Below, piece by piece: positions 22,683 through 30,136 of a stretch of DNA of 32,974 nucleotides (positions are counted from its first letter, which is position 1; every line of letters starts with the position of its first letter). A program made the translations under genes and the position numbers. The stretch spans positions 1-32,974 of the forward strand of contig NZ_MUMH01000112.1 in NCBI RefSeq assembly GCF_002155965.1, given 5' to 3'. Source of the DNA: Allokutzneria sp. NRRL B-24872. GTDB lineage: Bacteria; Actinomycetota; Actinomycetes; Mycobacteriales; Pseudonocardiaceae. Below the pieces are notes generated by a model. That model worked only from the letters and a program-made list of their open reading frames with translations. It was not told the origin of the DNA and did not search any database.

Positions 22683-22698
22683 TGAAATCCTGATGAAA
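22683..22698 (-). promoter_or_regulatory. 11-bp-spaced direct repeat upstream of the secreted-protein pair
   Basis: On the minus strand TTTCA occurs twice with an exact 11-bp step (plus-strand TGAAA at 22683 and 22694). One-helical-turn direct repeats are typical of OmpR/PhoB-type response regulators. A TAGGGT box at 22721-22726 (minus) could be the -10. Weak evidence. Confidence 0.25.
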
Positions 22699-22767
22699 GG
22701 GAAATCCGTTCGCGAAAGCGACCCTACGAACAGGTGTGAGCCGACCGCGACGGGGTCTTGCCGAGCG

Positions 22768-23030
22768 TCAGCAGCGACTCGCGCACCGCGCGCGCAGCGA
22801 CGGTTCGGGTTCTGGTTCGGGAGCAGCTTCCTCACCGCTGGCGCGCACCCAGATCCGGTGCAGCTCGATCAGCTCGTCCCGCTCGGCGCCGCAGACCTTG
22901 GCGAAGTGCTCGGCGAACCTGACTCCGTCGGCACGGCCGCGCTGGAGCGGTAGCGGTGCAGCATGGAGCGGCTGATCCCGGCCCGGTTCGCCAGCACGTC
23001 GTAGCTGCGCCCCGACCGCTCGGCCAACGG
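22768..23030 (-). pseudogene. Frameshifted XRE-type helix-turn-helix regulator remnant
   Basis: Two pieces of one regulator are in different frames. The first (from about 23030) reads LAERSGRSYDVLANRAGISR then SMLHRYRSSAAVPTE, the helix-turn-helix of a common actinobacterial XRE-like family. The second, from about 22925, reads FAEHFAKVCGAERDELIELH then RIWVRASGEEAAPEPEPEPS, the continuation seen in that family. A short deletion near 22925 breaks the frame at the VPTE junction. The region before the helix-turn-helix has no typical start, and the C terminus stops early after the Glu-Pro repeat. The gene is therefore inactive unless frameshifting rescues it. Confidence 0.65.
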
Positions 23031-23195
23031 GACGGCCACTCCTGCCCACCCACAGCAGGTCAGAGCCGCCTTCTCATCCCGCCGCCCCAGTTTAACGCGC
23101 CCCCTGTCCGGTCGGGTGTGACTGGACATCCCGTTGTTGTTGTTGTCCTGCAACGAATCTGGCGCTGAACGAGAGCAGCGACGAGGTGAGATCGT

Positions 23196-23441
23196 TCAGG
23201 CGAAGAGGTTGTAGAAGCCGAAGAGCCACCCGGAACCCACGATCAGGCCAGCCAGCAGCAGGCCGCCGACGATGCCGAAGAGCACGTCGCCCGCGCTGGT
23301 CGGGCGGTAGCACTCGGCGCAGTAGCAGTTCTCCGCCGGACGCGTGATGTGCGCGGGGCGCGCGGAACGGACAGGCGGCCTGCGGCGCTGCGGAACACGG
23401 GCGGCCGGGCTGTATCGGTAAGCGTGCACCGGTGCGCTCAT
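23196..23441 (-). CDS. Small single-span membrane protein with a CxCxxC segment
   Basis: An 81-aa hypothetical protein. The first 40 residues are basic and Pro/Arg-rich (RVPQRRRPPVRSARP), followed by ENCYCAECYRP, a C-x-C-x2-C cluster that could bind metal or form disulfides, and then one hydrophobic segment (GDVLFGIVGGLLLAGLIVGSG) ending GFYNLFA. The basic side should be cytoplasmic. The start is fixed by GGGGGAGG 8 nt before the ATG at 23441. No family is recognised. A promoter-like and palindromic region lies just upstream. Confidence 0.7.
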   Translation of the reverse strand: MSAPVHAYRYSPAARVPQRRRPPVRSARPAHITRPAENCYCAECYRPTSAGDVLFGIVGGLLLAGLIVGSGWLFGFYNLFA

Positions 23442-23470
23442 CGTGAGTCCTCCCCCTGGAAACCCCATCA

Positions 23471-23518
23471 AGTGATCACTCTCAAGACGTGGTCTTACCC
23501 AGGACGGTTGCGTGTCAA
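23471..23518 (-). promoter_or_regulatory. Putative promoter with two palindromes for the small membrane protein
   Basis: On the minus strand a perfect TTGACA (23513-23518) is followed 15 nt later by TAAGAC, a possible -10. Downstream come AAGAC-GTG-GTCTT (23484-23496) and the perfect palindrome AGTGATCACT (23471-23480), which could be operators. The spacing is short for a standard promoter. Confidence 0.4.
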
Positions 23519-23567
23519 GCGTCTCGTAACAAGATCGTTGCTGCGCGCGACCCGGACCGGTGCACAA

Positions 23568-23601
23568 CGGCGCCCGCCGCGCGAAAACGCGACGGGCGCC
23601 G
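23568..23601 (-). terminator. Hairpin terminator after mshC
   Basis: CGGCGCCCG (23568-23576) pairs exactly with CGGGCGCCG (23593-23601), with an inner CGCG-AAAA-CGCG stem-loop. It begins 8 nt after the mshC stop. Confidence 0.7.
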
Positions 23602-23608
23602 GGATGAA

Positions 23609-24844
23609 CTACAGCTCGATGCCGAGCAGCGCGTCGACGGCGTCGCGCACGAGAGCGGGGGCGCCCGCGTCGGTGCCGCGCCGGGTCAGCGCTTCGGCGG
23701 CCCAGACGTCGACGGCGGCGAGGGCGCGCGGGGTGTCGAGGTCGTCGCCGAGGTGGTCGCGCAGGCGCCGCACGAGCGATTCGGCGGTCGGGCCCTCAGG
23801 CAGCGACACGGCCTCGCGCCACCGGATGAGGCGCTCCTCGGCGGCGGAGAGCAGTTCGGCGCTCCACGAGCGATCTGAGCGGTAGTGATCAGCCAGCAGC
23901 GCCAGGCGCACGGCCATCGAGTCGACCTCGTCGGCGCGCAGCTTGGACACGAAGACGAGGTTGCCCTTGGACTTGGACATCTTCTCGCCGTCGAGGCCGA
24001 TCATGCCGCTGTGGCTGTAGTGCCGCGCGAACGGCGCCTGGCCGGTCAGCTGCTCGGCGTGGGCGGCGCTGAACTCGTGGTGCGGGAAGATCAGGTCGGA
24101 GCCGCCGCCCTGCACGTCCACGGTCGCGCCGAGGCGGTTGACGGCGATGGCGGTGCACTCGATGTGCCAGCCGGGGCGGCCGGGGCCGAGCTCGCCGTCC
24201 CACGAGGGCTCGCCCTCGCGCGCGCAGCGCCACAGCAGCGCGTCCAGCGGGTGCCGCTTGCCGGGGCGGTCGGGGTCGCCCCCGCGCTCGGCGAAGTACT
24301 TGAGCATGGTCGGCTCGTCGTAGTTGGACTCGGAGCCGAAGCGCCCGGTGGCGGTGTGGTCGAAGTAGATGTCCGGGTGCTCGTCCTCCAGCCGGTAGGC
24401 AGCGCCAGAGGCGAGGAGCTTGCCGACGGCCTCGATGATCTCCGGGATGGCCGCGACGGCGCCGACGTACTCGCGCGGCGGCACCACCCGCAGCGCCTCC
24501 ATGTCCTCGCGGAACAGCGCGGTCTCGCGCAGCCCGAGCACCACCCAGTCCTGTTTGTCCCGCTTCGCCCGCTCCAGCAAGGGGTCGTCGATGTCGGTGA
24601 CGTTCTGCACGTAGTGCACCTCGTGGCCGTTGTCCAGCCAGACGCGGTGCACCAGGTCGAAGGCGAGGTAGGTCGCCGCGTGCCCGAGGTGGGTGGCGTC
24701 GTACGGGGTGATCCCGCAGACGTAGAGCTTGGCCACCTGACCCGGCGAGGTCGGCCTGACCTCAGCGGATGCGGTGTCGTAGAGCCGAAGCGGGCGGGGC
24801 GTGCCAGGCACGCGCGGAACCGGGACGGATGACCAGGGTTGCAT
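23609..24844 (-). CDS. mshC: Cysteine:GlcN-Ins ligase MshC (mycothiol biosynthesis)
   Basis: Joins cysteine to 1-O-glucosamine-inositol using ATP, the third committed step of mycothiol synthesis; mycothiol is the main thiol of actinobacteria. The 411-aa protein is a cysteinyl-tRNA-synthetase paralogue. It has [19 protein letters not shown], with the zinc Cys and the HIGH-like motif; [26 protein letters not shown]; the substrate-site segment [14 protein letters not shown]; and [10 protein letters not shown] (KMSKS). THLGHA after TPYDA and the short C terminus without an anticodon domain separate it from CysS. TAGGGT 7 nt before the ATG indicates a leaderless transcript. Confidence 0.96.
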   Translation of the reverse strand: MQPWSSVPVPRVPGTPRPLRLYDTASAEVRPTSPGQVAKLYVCGITPYDATHLGHAATYLAFDLVHRVWLDNGHEVHYVQNVTDIDDPLLERAKRDKQDWVVLGLRETALFREDMEALRVVPPREYVGAVAAIPEIIEAVGKLLASGAAYRLEDEHPDIYFDHTATGRFGSESNYDEPTMLKYFAERGGDPDRPGKRHPLDALLWRCAREGEPSWDGELGPGRPGWHIECTAIAVNRLGATVDVQGGGSDLIFPHHEFSAAHAEQLTGQAPFARHYSHSGMIGLDGEKMSKSKGNLVFVSKLRADEVDSMAVRLALLADHYRSDRSWSAELLSAAEERLIRWREAVSLPEGPTAESLVRRLRDHLGDDLDTPRALAAVDVWAAEALTRRGTDAGAPALVRDAVDALLGIEL

Positions 24845-24851
24845 GATTACG

Positions 24852-24857
24852 ACCCTA
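24852..24857 (-). promoter_or_regulatory. -10 box of a leaderless mshC promoter
   Basis: On the minus strand TAGGGT is followed by 7 nt and the mshC ATG. It lies in the 30-bp gap after the MMPL gene, so mshC can be expressed apart from it. Confidence 0.55.
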
Positions 24858-24874
24858 GACAGTTACCTGGCTCA

Positions 24875-27076
24875 TTAACCACTCAAGGCGTCCGGCCCGT
24901 CCTCCGAGCGCCGAGCCGGTTCCGCGCGCCACAGCTTCCCGGGCCACCACACGGCCCGCCCGATGTGGATGGTCAGCGCGGGCACGAGCAGCGAGCGCAC
25001 GACGAGCGTGTCGAGCAGCACACCGAAGGCCACCAGGAACGCCAGCTGCGCCAGGAACAGCAGCGGCAGCACGGCCAGCGCCGCGAAGGTGGCCGCGAGC
25101 ACGACACCGGCCGAGGTGATCACGCCGCCGGTCACCGTGAGCCCGCGCAGCGTGCCGGTGACGGTGCCGTGCTTGATCGTCTCCTCGCGCACGCGCGTCA
25201 TCAGGAAGATGTTGTAGTCGATGCCGAGTGCGACGAGGAACACGAAGGCGAACAACGGCACGCTCGGATCGGCGCCGCCCCAGCCGAGCAGGTGCTCGAA
25301 GATCAGCCCGCTGACGCCGAGCGTGGCGGCGAAGGACAGCACCACCGTGGCGGTGAGCAGCAGCGGCGCCAGCAGGGAGCGCAGCAGCAGCGCGAGCACG
25401 AGGACGATCACCACGAGCACCGCCGGGATGATCACCCACCGGTCCCGCGAGGACGCCTCCTGCACGTCGTACTGCAACGCCGTGAAGCCGCCGACCTTCG
25501 CCTCGGCGTTCGGGACCTTGTGCACCGCATCGCGCAGCGTCTGCACGGCGGCAACGGACTCCGGGGAGTCGGCGGGAGCGGAGAAGGTGGCGAAGATCTG
25601 CACCTTCCCGTTGACCACCTTCGGCTTGAGCGCGGTCACGTCGGCGGGTGGCGGGGCGCCGGGCGGCAGGTCGAAGCCGATGGTGACGTCGGCGATACCG
25701 GGCACCTTGGCCGCCGCCATCACCGCCGGAGCGGTCTGGGCGTTGGCGATGATCGCGGCCGGGCTGCCGATGCCGCCGGGGAAGTGCGCCGAGAGCGCCT
25801 TCTGCCCGGCGACCGACTCGACCTTGGTCAGGAAGAGGTCGGTCTGCGAGGTGCCCGCCGACTTGAACTGGGGCAGCAGCGCGGCGCCGCCGAGCAGCAC
25901 CAGCGCGGTGATCATCCAGGTGAGCCGGGGCCGGTTGCCCACGGCGGCGGCCACCCGCGCCCAGGAGCCGTGCTGCTCGATGTCGCTGGGCACCTTGGCG
26001 TGCTTGCCGGTGACCGCCATCGGCCGGAACGGCCAGAAGGCCACCCGTCCGAAGATCACCAGCACGGCGGGCAGGAAGGTCAGCGAGGCCAGCAGCGACA
26101 TCACGATGCCGGTGGCCGCGACCGGGCCCAAGCCCCGATTGGAATTGAGTTCCGACAGCAGCAGGCACATCAGGCCGAGCACCACGGTGCCCGCCGAGGC
26201 CAGGATCGGCTCGAAGGAGGCGCGGTAGGCCTTGCCCATCGCGGTGTAGGGCGAGGCGTGCCTGCGCAGTTCCTCGCGGTACCGGGCCACCAGCAACAGG
26301 GCGTAGTCCGTCGCGGCACCGAATACCAGGATGAACAGGATTCCCTGACTGGAGCCGGAGAGCGTGAGGACCTCGTTGGCGGCCAGCTCGTAGACCACGA
26401 ACGTGGAGCTGGCCAGCGCGAGCCCGGCGGAGGCCAGCACCAGGATCGGCAGCAGGGGGCTGCGGTAGACGACCACCAGGATCAGGGCGACGACGGCGGC
26501 GGTCACCCCGAGCAGCAGTTCGTCGATGCCCTTGAAGATGTCGGCGAGATCACCGAGCAGACCGGCGGGACCGGTGATGTAGGCGTTGAGCCCGGCGGGC
26601 AGGTTCTTGCCCGCGATCTCGCGCAGCTCGGCGATGGTCCTGGCCAGCTTGGCGCCGTCCTGGGCGTCCAGCGCGGCGACCGCCTGCACGGCCTGGCCGT
26701 CCTTGGCCAGGTCGGGCGGGGAGATCTGGCCGTTGATGCCGGGCAGCGCGGCGAGCTGGGCCAGCCGCTCCTGCAAGGCGTTCTGGTCGGTCATGGTCAG
26801 CCCGGCCGGGCGTTCGAAGACCAGCACCGCGGGCAGCACGCGCTTGTCGGAGAACGCGGCCTGGAGGTTGGTCGCCTCGGTGGATTCCGCGCTCGCGGGC
26901 AGGAAGGAGGCGTTGTCGTTCTTCTGCACCTCGGCGAGACGGCTCTGGAACTGGCCGCTGAACCCGCCGAAGACCAACCAGGCGAGGACCATCAGCGCGG
27001 GCAGCACCCACCGCCACCGCGGTCTTCGCTGCTTTTCGACCTCCACGGGGGAAGTCCTCCCCTCCGGTGCAGACAT
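24875..27076 (-). CDS. MMPL family RND-type membrane transporter
   Basis: A 733-aa inner-membrane transporter of the MMPL family, which exports lipids or hydrophobic compounds. The layout is the usual one: a first helix (WRWVLPALMVLAWLVFGGF), a large extracytoplasmic domain (about 45-190), helices 2-6 (with GAATDYALLLVARYREELR, the conserved TDY), a second soluble domain (about 370-530), and helices 7-12 with VALGIDYNIFLMTRVREE (the matching GIDYN). Each TDY/IDY carries the proton-relay Asp-Tyr pair. The start is uncertain: ATG 27076 is used, but a GTG at 27046 has a better ribosome site (GGAGGGGAGG) and a TTG at 27124 is also open. No lipid-synthesis gene is adjacent, so the cargo is unknown. 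Confidence 0.9.
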   Translation of the reverse strand: MSAPEGRTSPVEVEKQRRPRWRWVLPALMVLAWLVFGGFSGQFQSRLAEVQKNDNASFLPASAESTEATNLQAAFSDKRVLPAVLVFERPAGLTMTDQNALQERLAQLAALPGINGQISPPDLAKDGQAVQAVAALDAQDGAKLARTIAELREIAGKNLPAGLNAYITGPAGLLGDLADIFKGIDELLLGVTAAVVALILVVVYRSPLLPILVLASAGLALASSTFVVYELAANEVLTLSGSSQGILFILVFGAATDYALLLVARYREELRRHASPYTAMGKAYRASFEPILASAGTVVLGLMCLLLSELNSNRGLGPVAATGIVMSLLASLTFLPAVLVIFGRVAFWPFRPMAVTGKHAKVPSDIEQHGSWARVAAAVGNRPRLTWMITALVLLGGAALLPQFKSAGTSQTDLFLTKVESVAGQKALSAHFPGGIGSPAAIIANAQTAPAVMAAAKVPGIADVTIGFDLPPGAPPPADVTALKPKVVNGKVQIFATFSAPADSPESVAAVQTLRDAVHKVPNAEAKVGGFTALQYDVQEASSRDRWVIIPAVLVVIVLVLALLLRSLLAPLLLTATVVLSFAATLGVSGLIFEHLLGWGGADPSVPLFAFVFLVALGIDYNIFLMTRVREETIKHGTVTGTLRGLTVTGGVITSAGVVLAATFAALAVLPLLFLAQLAFLVAFGVLLDTLVVRSLLVPALTIHIGRAVWWPGKLWRAEPARRSEDGPDALSG

Positions 27077-27158
27077 CCGGTACAGGCAAACCGTCTCCGG
27101 ACGCCCATCATGCCGTGTGATCAACTGTTCCGCGCAATGACACGGCGACCTTTCGAGT

Positions 27159-27173
27159 TGTCCTAGTTGGACA
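27159..27173. promoter_or_regulatory. Dyad upstream of the MMPL gene, possible repressor site
   Basis: TGTCC and GGACA flank a 5-nt spacer (TAGTT), about 85 nt before the MMPL start and just after the VWA gene stop. MMPL genes are often under TetR control with such sites. No regulator gene lies directly beside it. Confidence 0.3.
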
Positions 27174-27179
27174 GTCGCG

Positions 27180-29132
27180 TCAGCCGCGCCTGTTCCTCAG
27201 GTAGTCCGCCACCACGGCGGCACCGAGTCCGTCCGTCGTCGGCGCGAGAACGCGGCCCCCGGTGCGGCGCGCCACGGTGTCCACGAACGCCTCCAACCTG
27301 GGGTTCTCCCCCAACATGAACACGGTGATCCCCGCGCCGCGCCTGGCGAGCGCGTCGACCTCGACCATGGTCTTGGCGATGGTCTCGCGGCGTGGCGGGT
27401 AGTCGAAAACGGCTTCGCCGTCGGGTTCCAGGTGCGCGGTGGGTTCGCCATCTGTCACAACGAGTACGACCGGATGCGCGTCCGGGTGCCGCCGAAGGTG
27501 GCGTCCTGCCAGCATCAGCGCGTGGTGCAGGTTGGTCCCCTGCTCGTGAGTTCCTTCCAGCGCCGTGAGTTCACCGATGTCCACGCTCATCGCGTGCCTG
27601 CCGAAGGTGATCAGCTGGAGCTCGTCGGTGCGAAAACGCGTGCGCACCAGGTGGTGCAGCGCGAGCGCGGTGCGCTTCATCGGCACCCACCGGCCGTCCT
27701 GGACCATGGACCACGACGTGTCCACGCACAGCGCGACGACCGCCCGCGACCGCTGTTCCGTCTCGGCGATCTCCACGTCGGCGACGTCGATCGTCAGCGC
27801 CTCACCGGTTCCCGCCGTGCGCAGGACAGCGTTTCCCACCGTGCGCGCCGCGTCCCACGGCTCGGTGTCGCCGAAGCGCCACGGCCTGGTGGAGCCGGTC
27901 CGCTCCCCCGCGGCGCCCGCGCGGTCGGCGTCGCGTTCGCCGCGCGCTCCGCGCAGCTGGCCGAGCACATCGCGCAACGTGTCTTCGCCCAGACGGCGCA
28001 ACGCCTTGGGGCTCAAACGGAGGTCTCCGTCCGGGCCGCGCTGCAACATCCCCTGCGCGCGCAGCTGCCGTTCCAGCTCAGCGAGCGCCCTGGCATCCAC
28101 AGTGGACTGTTCGCCGAGGTGCCGTTCCAGCAGCTCGGAATCGATGTCCTCCATGCGCGCGCCCGGGTGCGCCTGCGCGAGCTGCTCGGCGAGCTGGTCG
28201 AGTTCTCCCAGCTCCTGCAACGCCTCCGTCGCCTCGGAGAGCCCCATGGCCTGGTCGCCGCGGAAACGCCCGCTCCCAGCCCAGTCCTCGCCAGGGCGCA
28301 GTGCGCGCAGTTTGTCGTCCACTTTGGACAGTGCTTCGGCCAGCCGGGGGTCGCCGAACGCCTGCTGGGACAGTTCGGCCAGCTCGGCGCGCTGCTGCGG
28401 CGTCATCGAGTTCAGCAGCCGCTGCGCCGCCGCCGAACGCGCCGCGAGCAGGTCGATCAGCTCGTCCACCGTGCGCGGGTTCTCCGGGAAGAACTCCCCG
28501 TGCTTGCCCATGAACTCCTGGAAGCGCGACTGCGTGTCCGCGCGCCCCTGGGCATGCGCGGCCAGCAGGAGGTCCAGGTCGGCCAGCATCTCGCGAACGC
28601 GCTCAGCGTCCTCCGGTTTCGCCTGCTTCAGCGCCTCGCTCATACCTTTGAAACGCTGCTCCATCATCTGCTGGCCGAGCAGCTGCTGGATCTCCTGGTA
28701 CGCCTCAGCCGCTTCGGCCGAACGCCAGTCATAATCAGCCAGCTCGCGCACGGCCCCGCCGACGTTGTTGGGCACCATGTCCAACCGCATCTGCCGGAAC
28801 TGCGCGTCCTCGCCGCTGTCGGCGCCCAACGCGCGGCGCTCCGCCGCCAACGCCCGGTCGAGCAGCCGCTTGGCCTCCTGCACGGTCCCGTCGAGCCGGT
28901 GCCTGCGCTGCAACGCCGCACGTCGCTGCCACACCTGCCTGGTCAGCTCATCCAGTCCGCGAGTACCGGGCATGCCCTGGCGCAGCAGCTCGCGCAGCGC
29001 CGACTCCGGTGAGGACCCCGCCATCACCTCGCGACCGATCTCCGCCAGCGCCGCGCGCAGGTCCGGCGGGGGCGCGAGCGGGTCACGCCCGCCGTCCCAC
29101 GGTCCGTACCGGTAGCTACCGGGCTCAGCCAT
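27180..29132 (-). CDS. VWA-domain (MIDAS) protein, magnesium-chelatase-subunit-like
   Basis: A 650-aa cytoplasmic protein. Residues 1 to about 380 are helical, Gln/Glu/Arg-rich and probably coiled-coil. From about 455 to the end lies a von Willebrand A domain with a complete metal site: DTSWS near residue 470, the Thr in EQGTN, and the Asp in VVTDGEPT near 559. The nearest known type is the actinobacterial VWA protein that works with a magnesium-chelatase-like AAA ATPase (recalled as Rv0959/Rv0958). No such ATPase is in this window, so its partner is elsewhere. The ATG at 29132 follows GGGGAGG and gives MAEPGSYRYGPW. The function of the pair is not established. Confidence 0.85.
   Translation of the reverse strand: MAEPGSYRYGPWDGGRDPLAPPPDLRAALAEIGREVMAGSSPESALRELLRQGMPGTRGLDELTRQVWQRRAALQRRHRLDGTVQEAKRLLDRALAAERRALGADSGEDAQFRQMRLDMVPNNVGGAVRELADYDWRSAEAAEAYQEIQQLLGQQMMEQRFKGMSEALKQAKPEDAERVREMLADLDLLLAAHAQGRADTQSRFQEFMGKHGEFFPENPRTVDELIDLLAARSAAAQRLLNSMTPQQRAELAELSQQAFGDPRLAEALSKVDDKLRALRPGEDWAGSGRFRGDQAMGLSEATEALQELGELDQLAEQLAQAHPGARMEDIDSELLERHLGEQSTVDARALAELERQLRAQGMLQRGPDGDLRLSPKALRRLGEDTLRDVLGQLRGARGERDADRAGAAGERTGSTRPWRFGDTEPWDAARTVGNAVLRTAGTGEALTIDVADVEIAETEQRSRAVVALCVDTSWSMVQDGRWVPMKRTALALHHLVRTRFRTDELQLITFGRHAMSVDIGELTALEGTHEQGTNLHHALMLAGRHLRRHPDAHPVVLVVTDGEPTAHLEPDGEAVFDYPPRRETIAKTMVEVDALARRGAGITVFMLGENPRLEAFVDTVARRTGGRVLAPTTDGLGAAVVADYLRNRRG
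28096..28106. repeat. TCCACWGTGGA palindrome, copy 2 (inside the VWA gene)
   Basis: TCCACAGTGGA. On the coding strand it encodes Ser-Thr-Val-Asp in EQSTVDAR, with ACT for Thr. Confidence 0.6.
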
Positions 29133-29254
29133 GGCCACCTCCCTGCCCCAGGCTGCCACGCCCGACCAGCCCGCGACCACGTGCATTCCCGGCGAGGAAC
29201 GCGGGCAACCCCGGGGTGTCGTTCAAGCACCAACCGGGTGATGATGGGCGGAGC

Positions 29255-30127
29255 ATGCACAAGACCAGCGGCTGCGCCGCGCTCGCCTCCGCAGAACCCC
29301 TCGCCGGGACCGCCCCGGTCGCGGCGAGCTGGCTCTGCGTGGAACAACCCGGCCCGTGGGGCGCGGACGCGCTGGTGGACAGCCATCTCGACCCCGGGAT
29401 CGGAGCCCAGCTGGTACGCCGTGCCAAAGAGGCCGGTCACCGCGTCGTGCTGATCCGCCGCCCGGGACGGCATCCCGACATGCACCGCCCGCGACCTCGC
29501 CGCGTGTACCTCGCCTCGACCCGACCTGACGCGATGTGGCTGTTCAAGCACACCGTGGACAGGCCGGAGGACCTACTGGAACTCGATCTCACCCGGCCCT
29601 TCGGCCAGTCCGTGGCGGAACCGCTGCTGCTGGTCTGCACGAACGGCAAGCGCGACCGGTGCTGCGCGTTGCTCGGCCGGCCGATCGCGGCGGAGCTGGC
29701 CACCGAGTACGGCGAGTCGGTGTGGGAGAGCACGCACACCGGCGGCCACCGCTTCGCGCCCGCGATGGTCGCCCTGCCGACCGGCTTCGTGCACGGCAGG
29801 CTCGACGTCTCCCAGGCACGGGACCTCCTGAAGGCGACCGCCGCCGGGGAGATGGTGGTGCAGGGCTGCCGGGGCCGGGCGACGTGGAGCCCGATCGGCC
29901 AGGCCGCCGAGCTGGCCGTCCGCTCCGCGATCGGCGAGGTCACGGCGAACTCGCTCACCGTCGCGGCCGAGTCGGCGGACGCCGTGACCGTCGAGCACGT
30001 CGACGGACGGCGGTGGCGGGTGCGGATGGCCGTCACCGAACTGCCCGCGTGGCCGAACAGCTGCGGCAAGATGGCCACGGCGGGCTCGTCCTTCTCCTGT
30101 CTGGGCGTGGAGCCCGCCTCCAGCTGA
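29255..30127 (+). CDS. Sucrase/ferredoxin-like (Suc-Fer) thioredoxin-fold Fe-S protein
   Basis: A 290-aa cytoplasmic protein of the sucrase/ferredoxin-like family, a thioredoxin-fold [2Fe-2S] ferredoxin relative. The C-terminal half shows LLLVCTNGKRDRCCALLGRP, with the first cluster cysteines, followed by ESTHTGGHRFAPAMVALPTG, a conserved HxGGHRFA segment that in this family supplies cluster-binding His residues. A late WPNSCGKMATAGSSFSC holds further cysteines. The ATG at 29255 is chosen because it begins the family's N terminus (MHKTSGCAAL); the ribosome site is weak. It is divergent from the VWA gene across 122 bp and is followed after 9 nt by the CPBP protease gene. Its redox partner is unknown. 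Confidence 0.85.
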   Translation: MHKTSGCAALASAEPLAGTAPVAASWLCVEQPGPWGADALVDSHLDPGIGAQLVRRAKEAGHRVVLIRRPGRHPDMHRPRPRRVYLASTRPDAMWLFKHTVDRPEDLLELDLTRPFGQSVAEPLLLVCTNGKRDRCCALLGRPIAAELATEYGESVWESTHTGGHRFAPAMVALPTGFVHGRLDVSQARDLLKATAAGEMVVQGCRGRATWSPIGQAAELAVRSAIGEVTANSLTVAAESADAVTVEHVDGRRWRVRMAVTELPAWPNSCGKMATAGSSFSCLGVEPASS

Positions 30128-30136
30128 GGGGGCGGA

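Noticed and set aside
23133-23146. GTT trinucleotide run
   Set aside because: Short low-complexity run upstream of a pseudogene; no function suggested.
24839-27166. A 775-codon plus-strand open frame
   Set aside because: Antisense shadow of the MMPL gene; Gly/Gln/His-rich with no recognisable domain.
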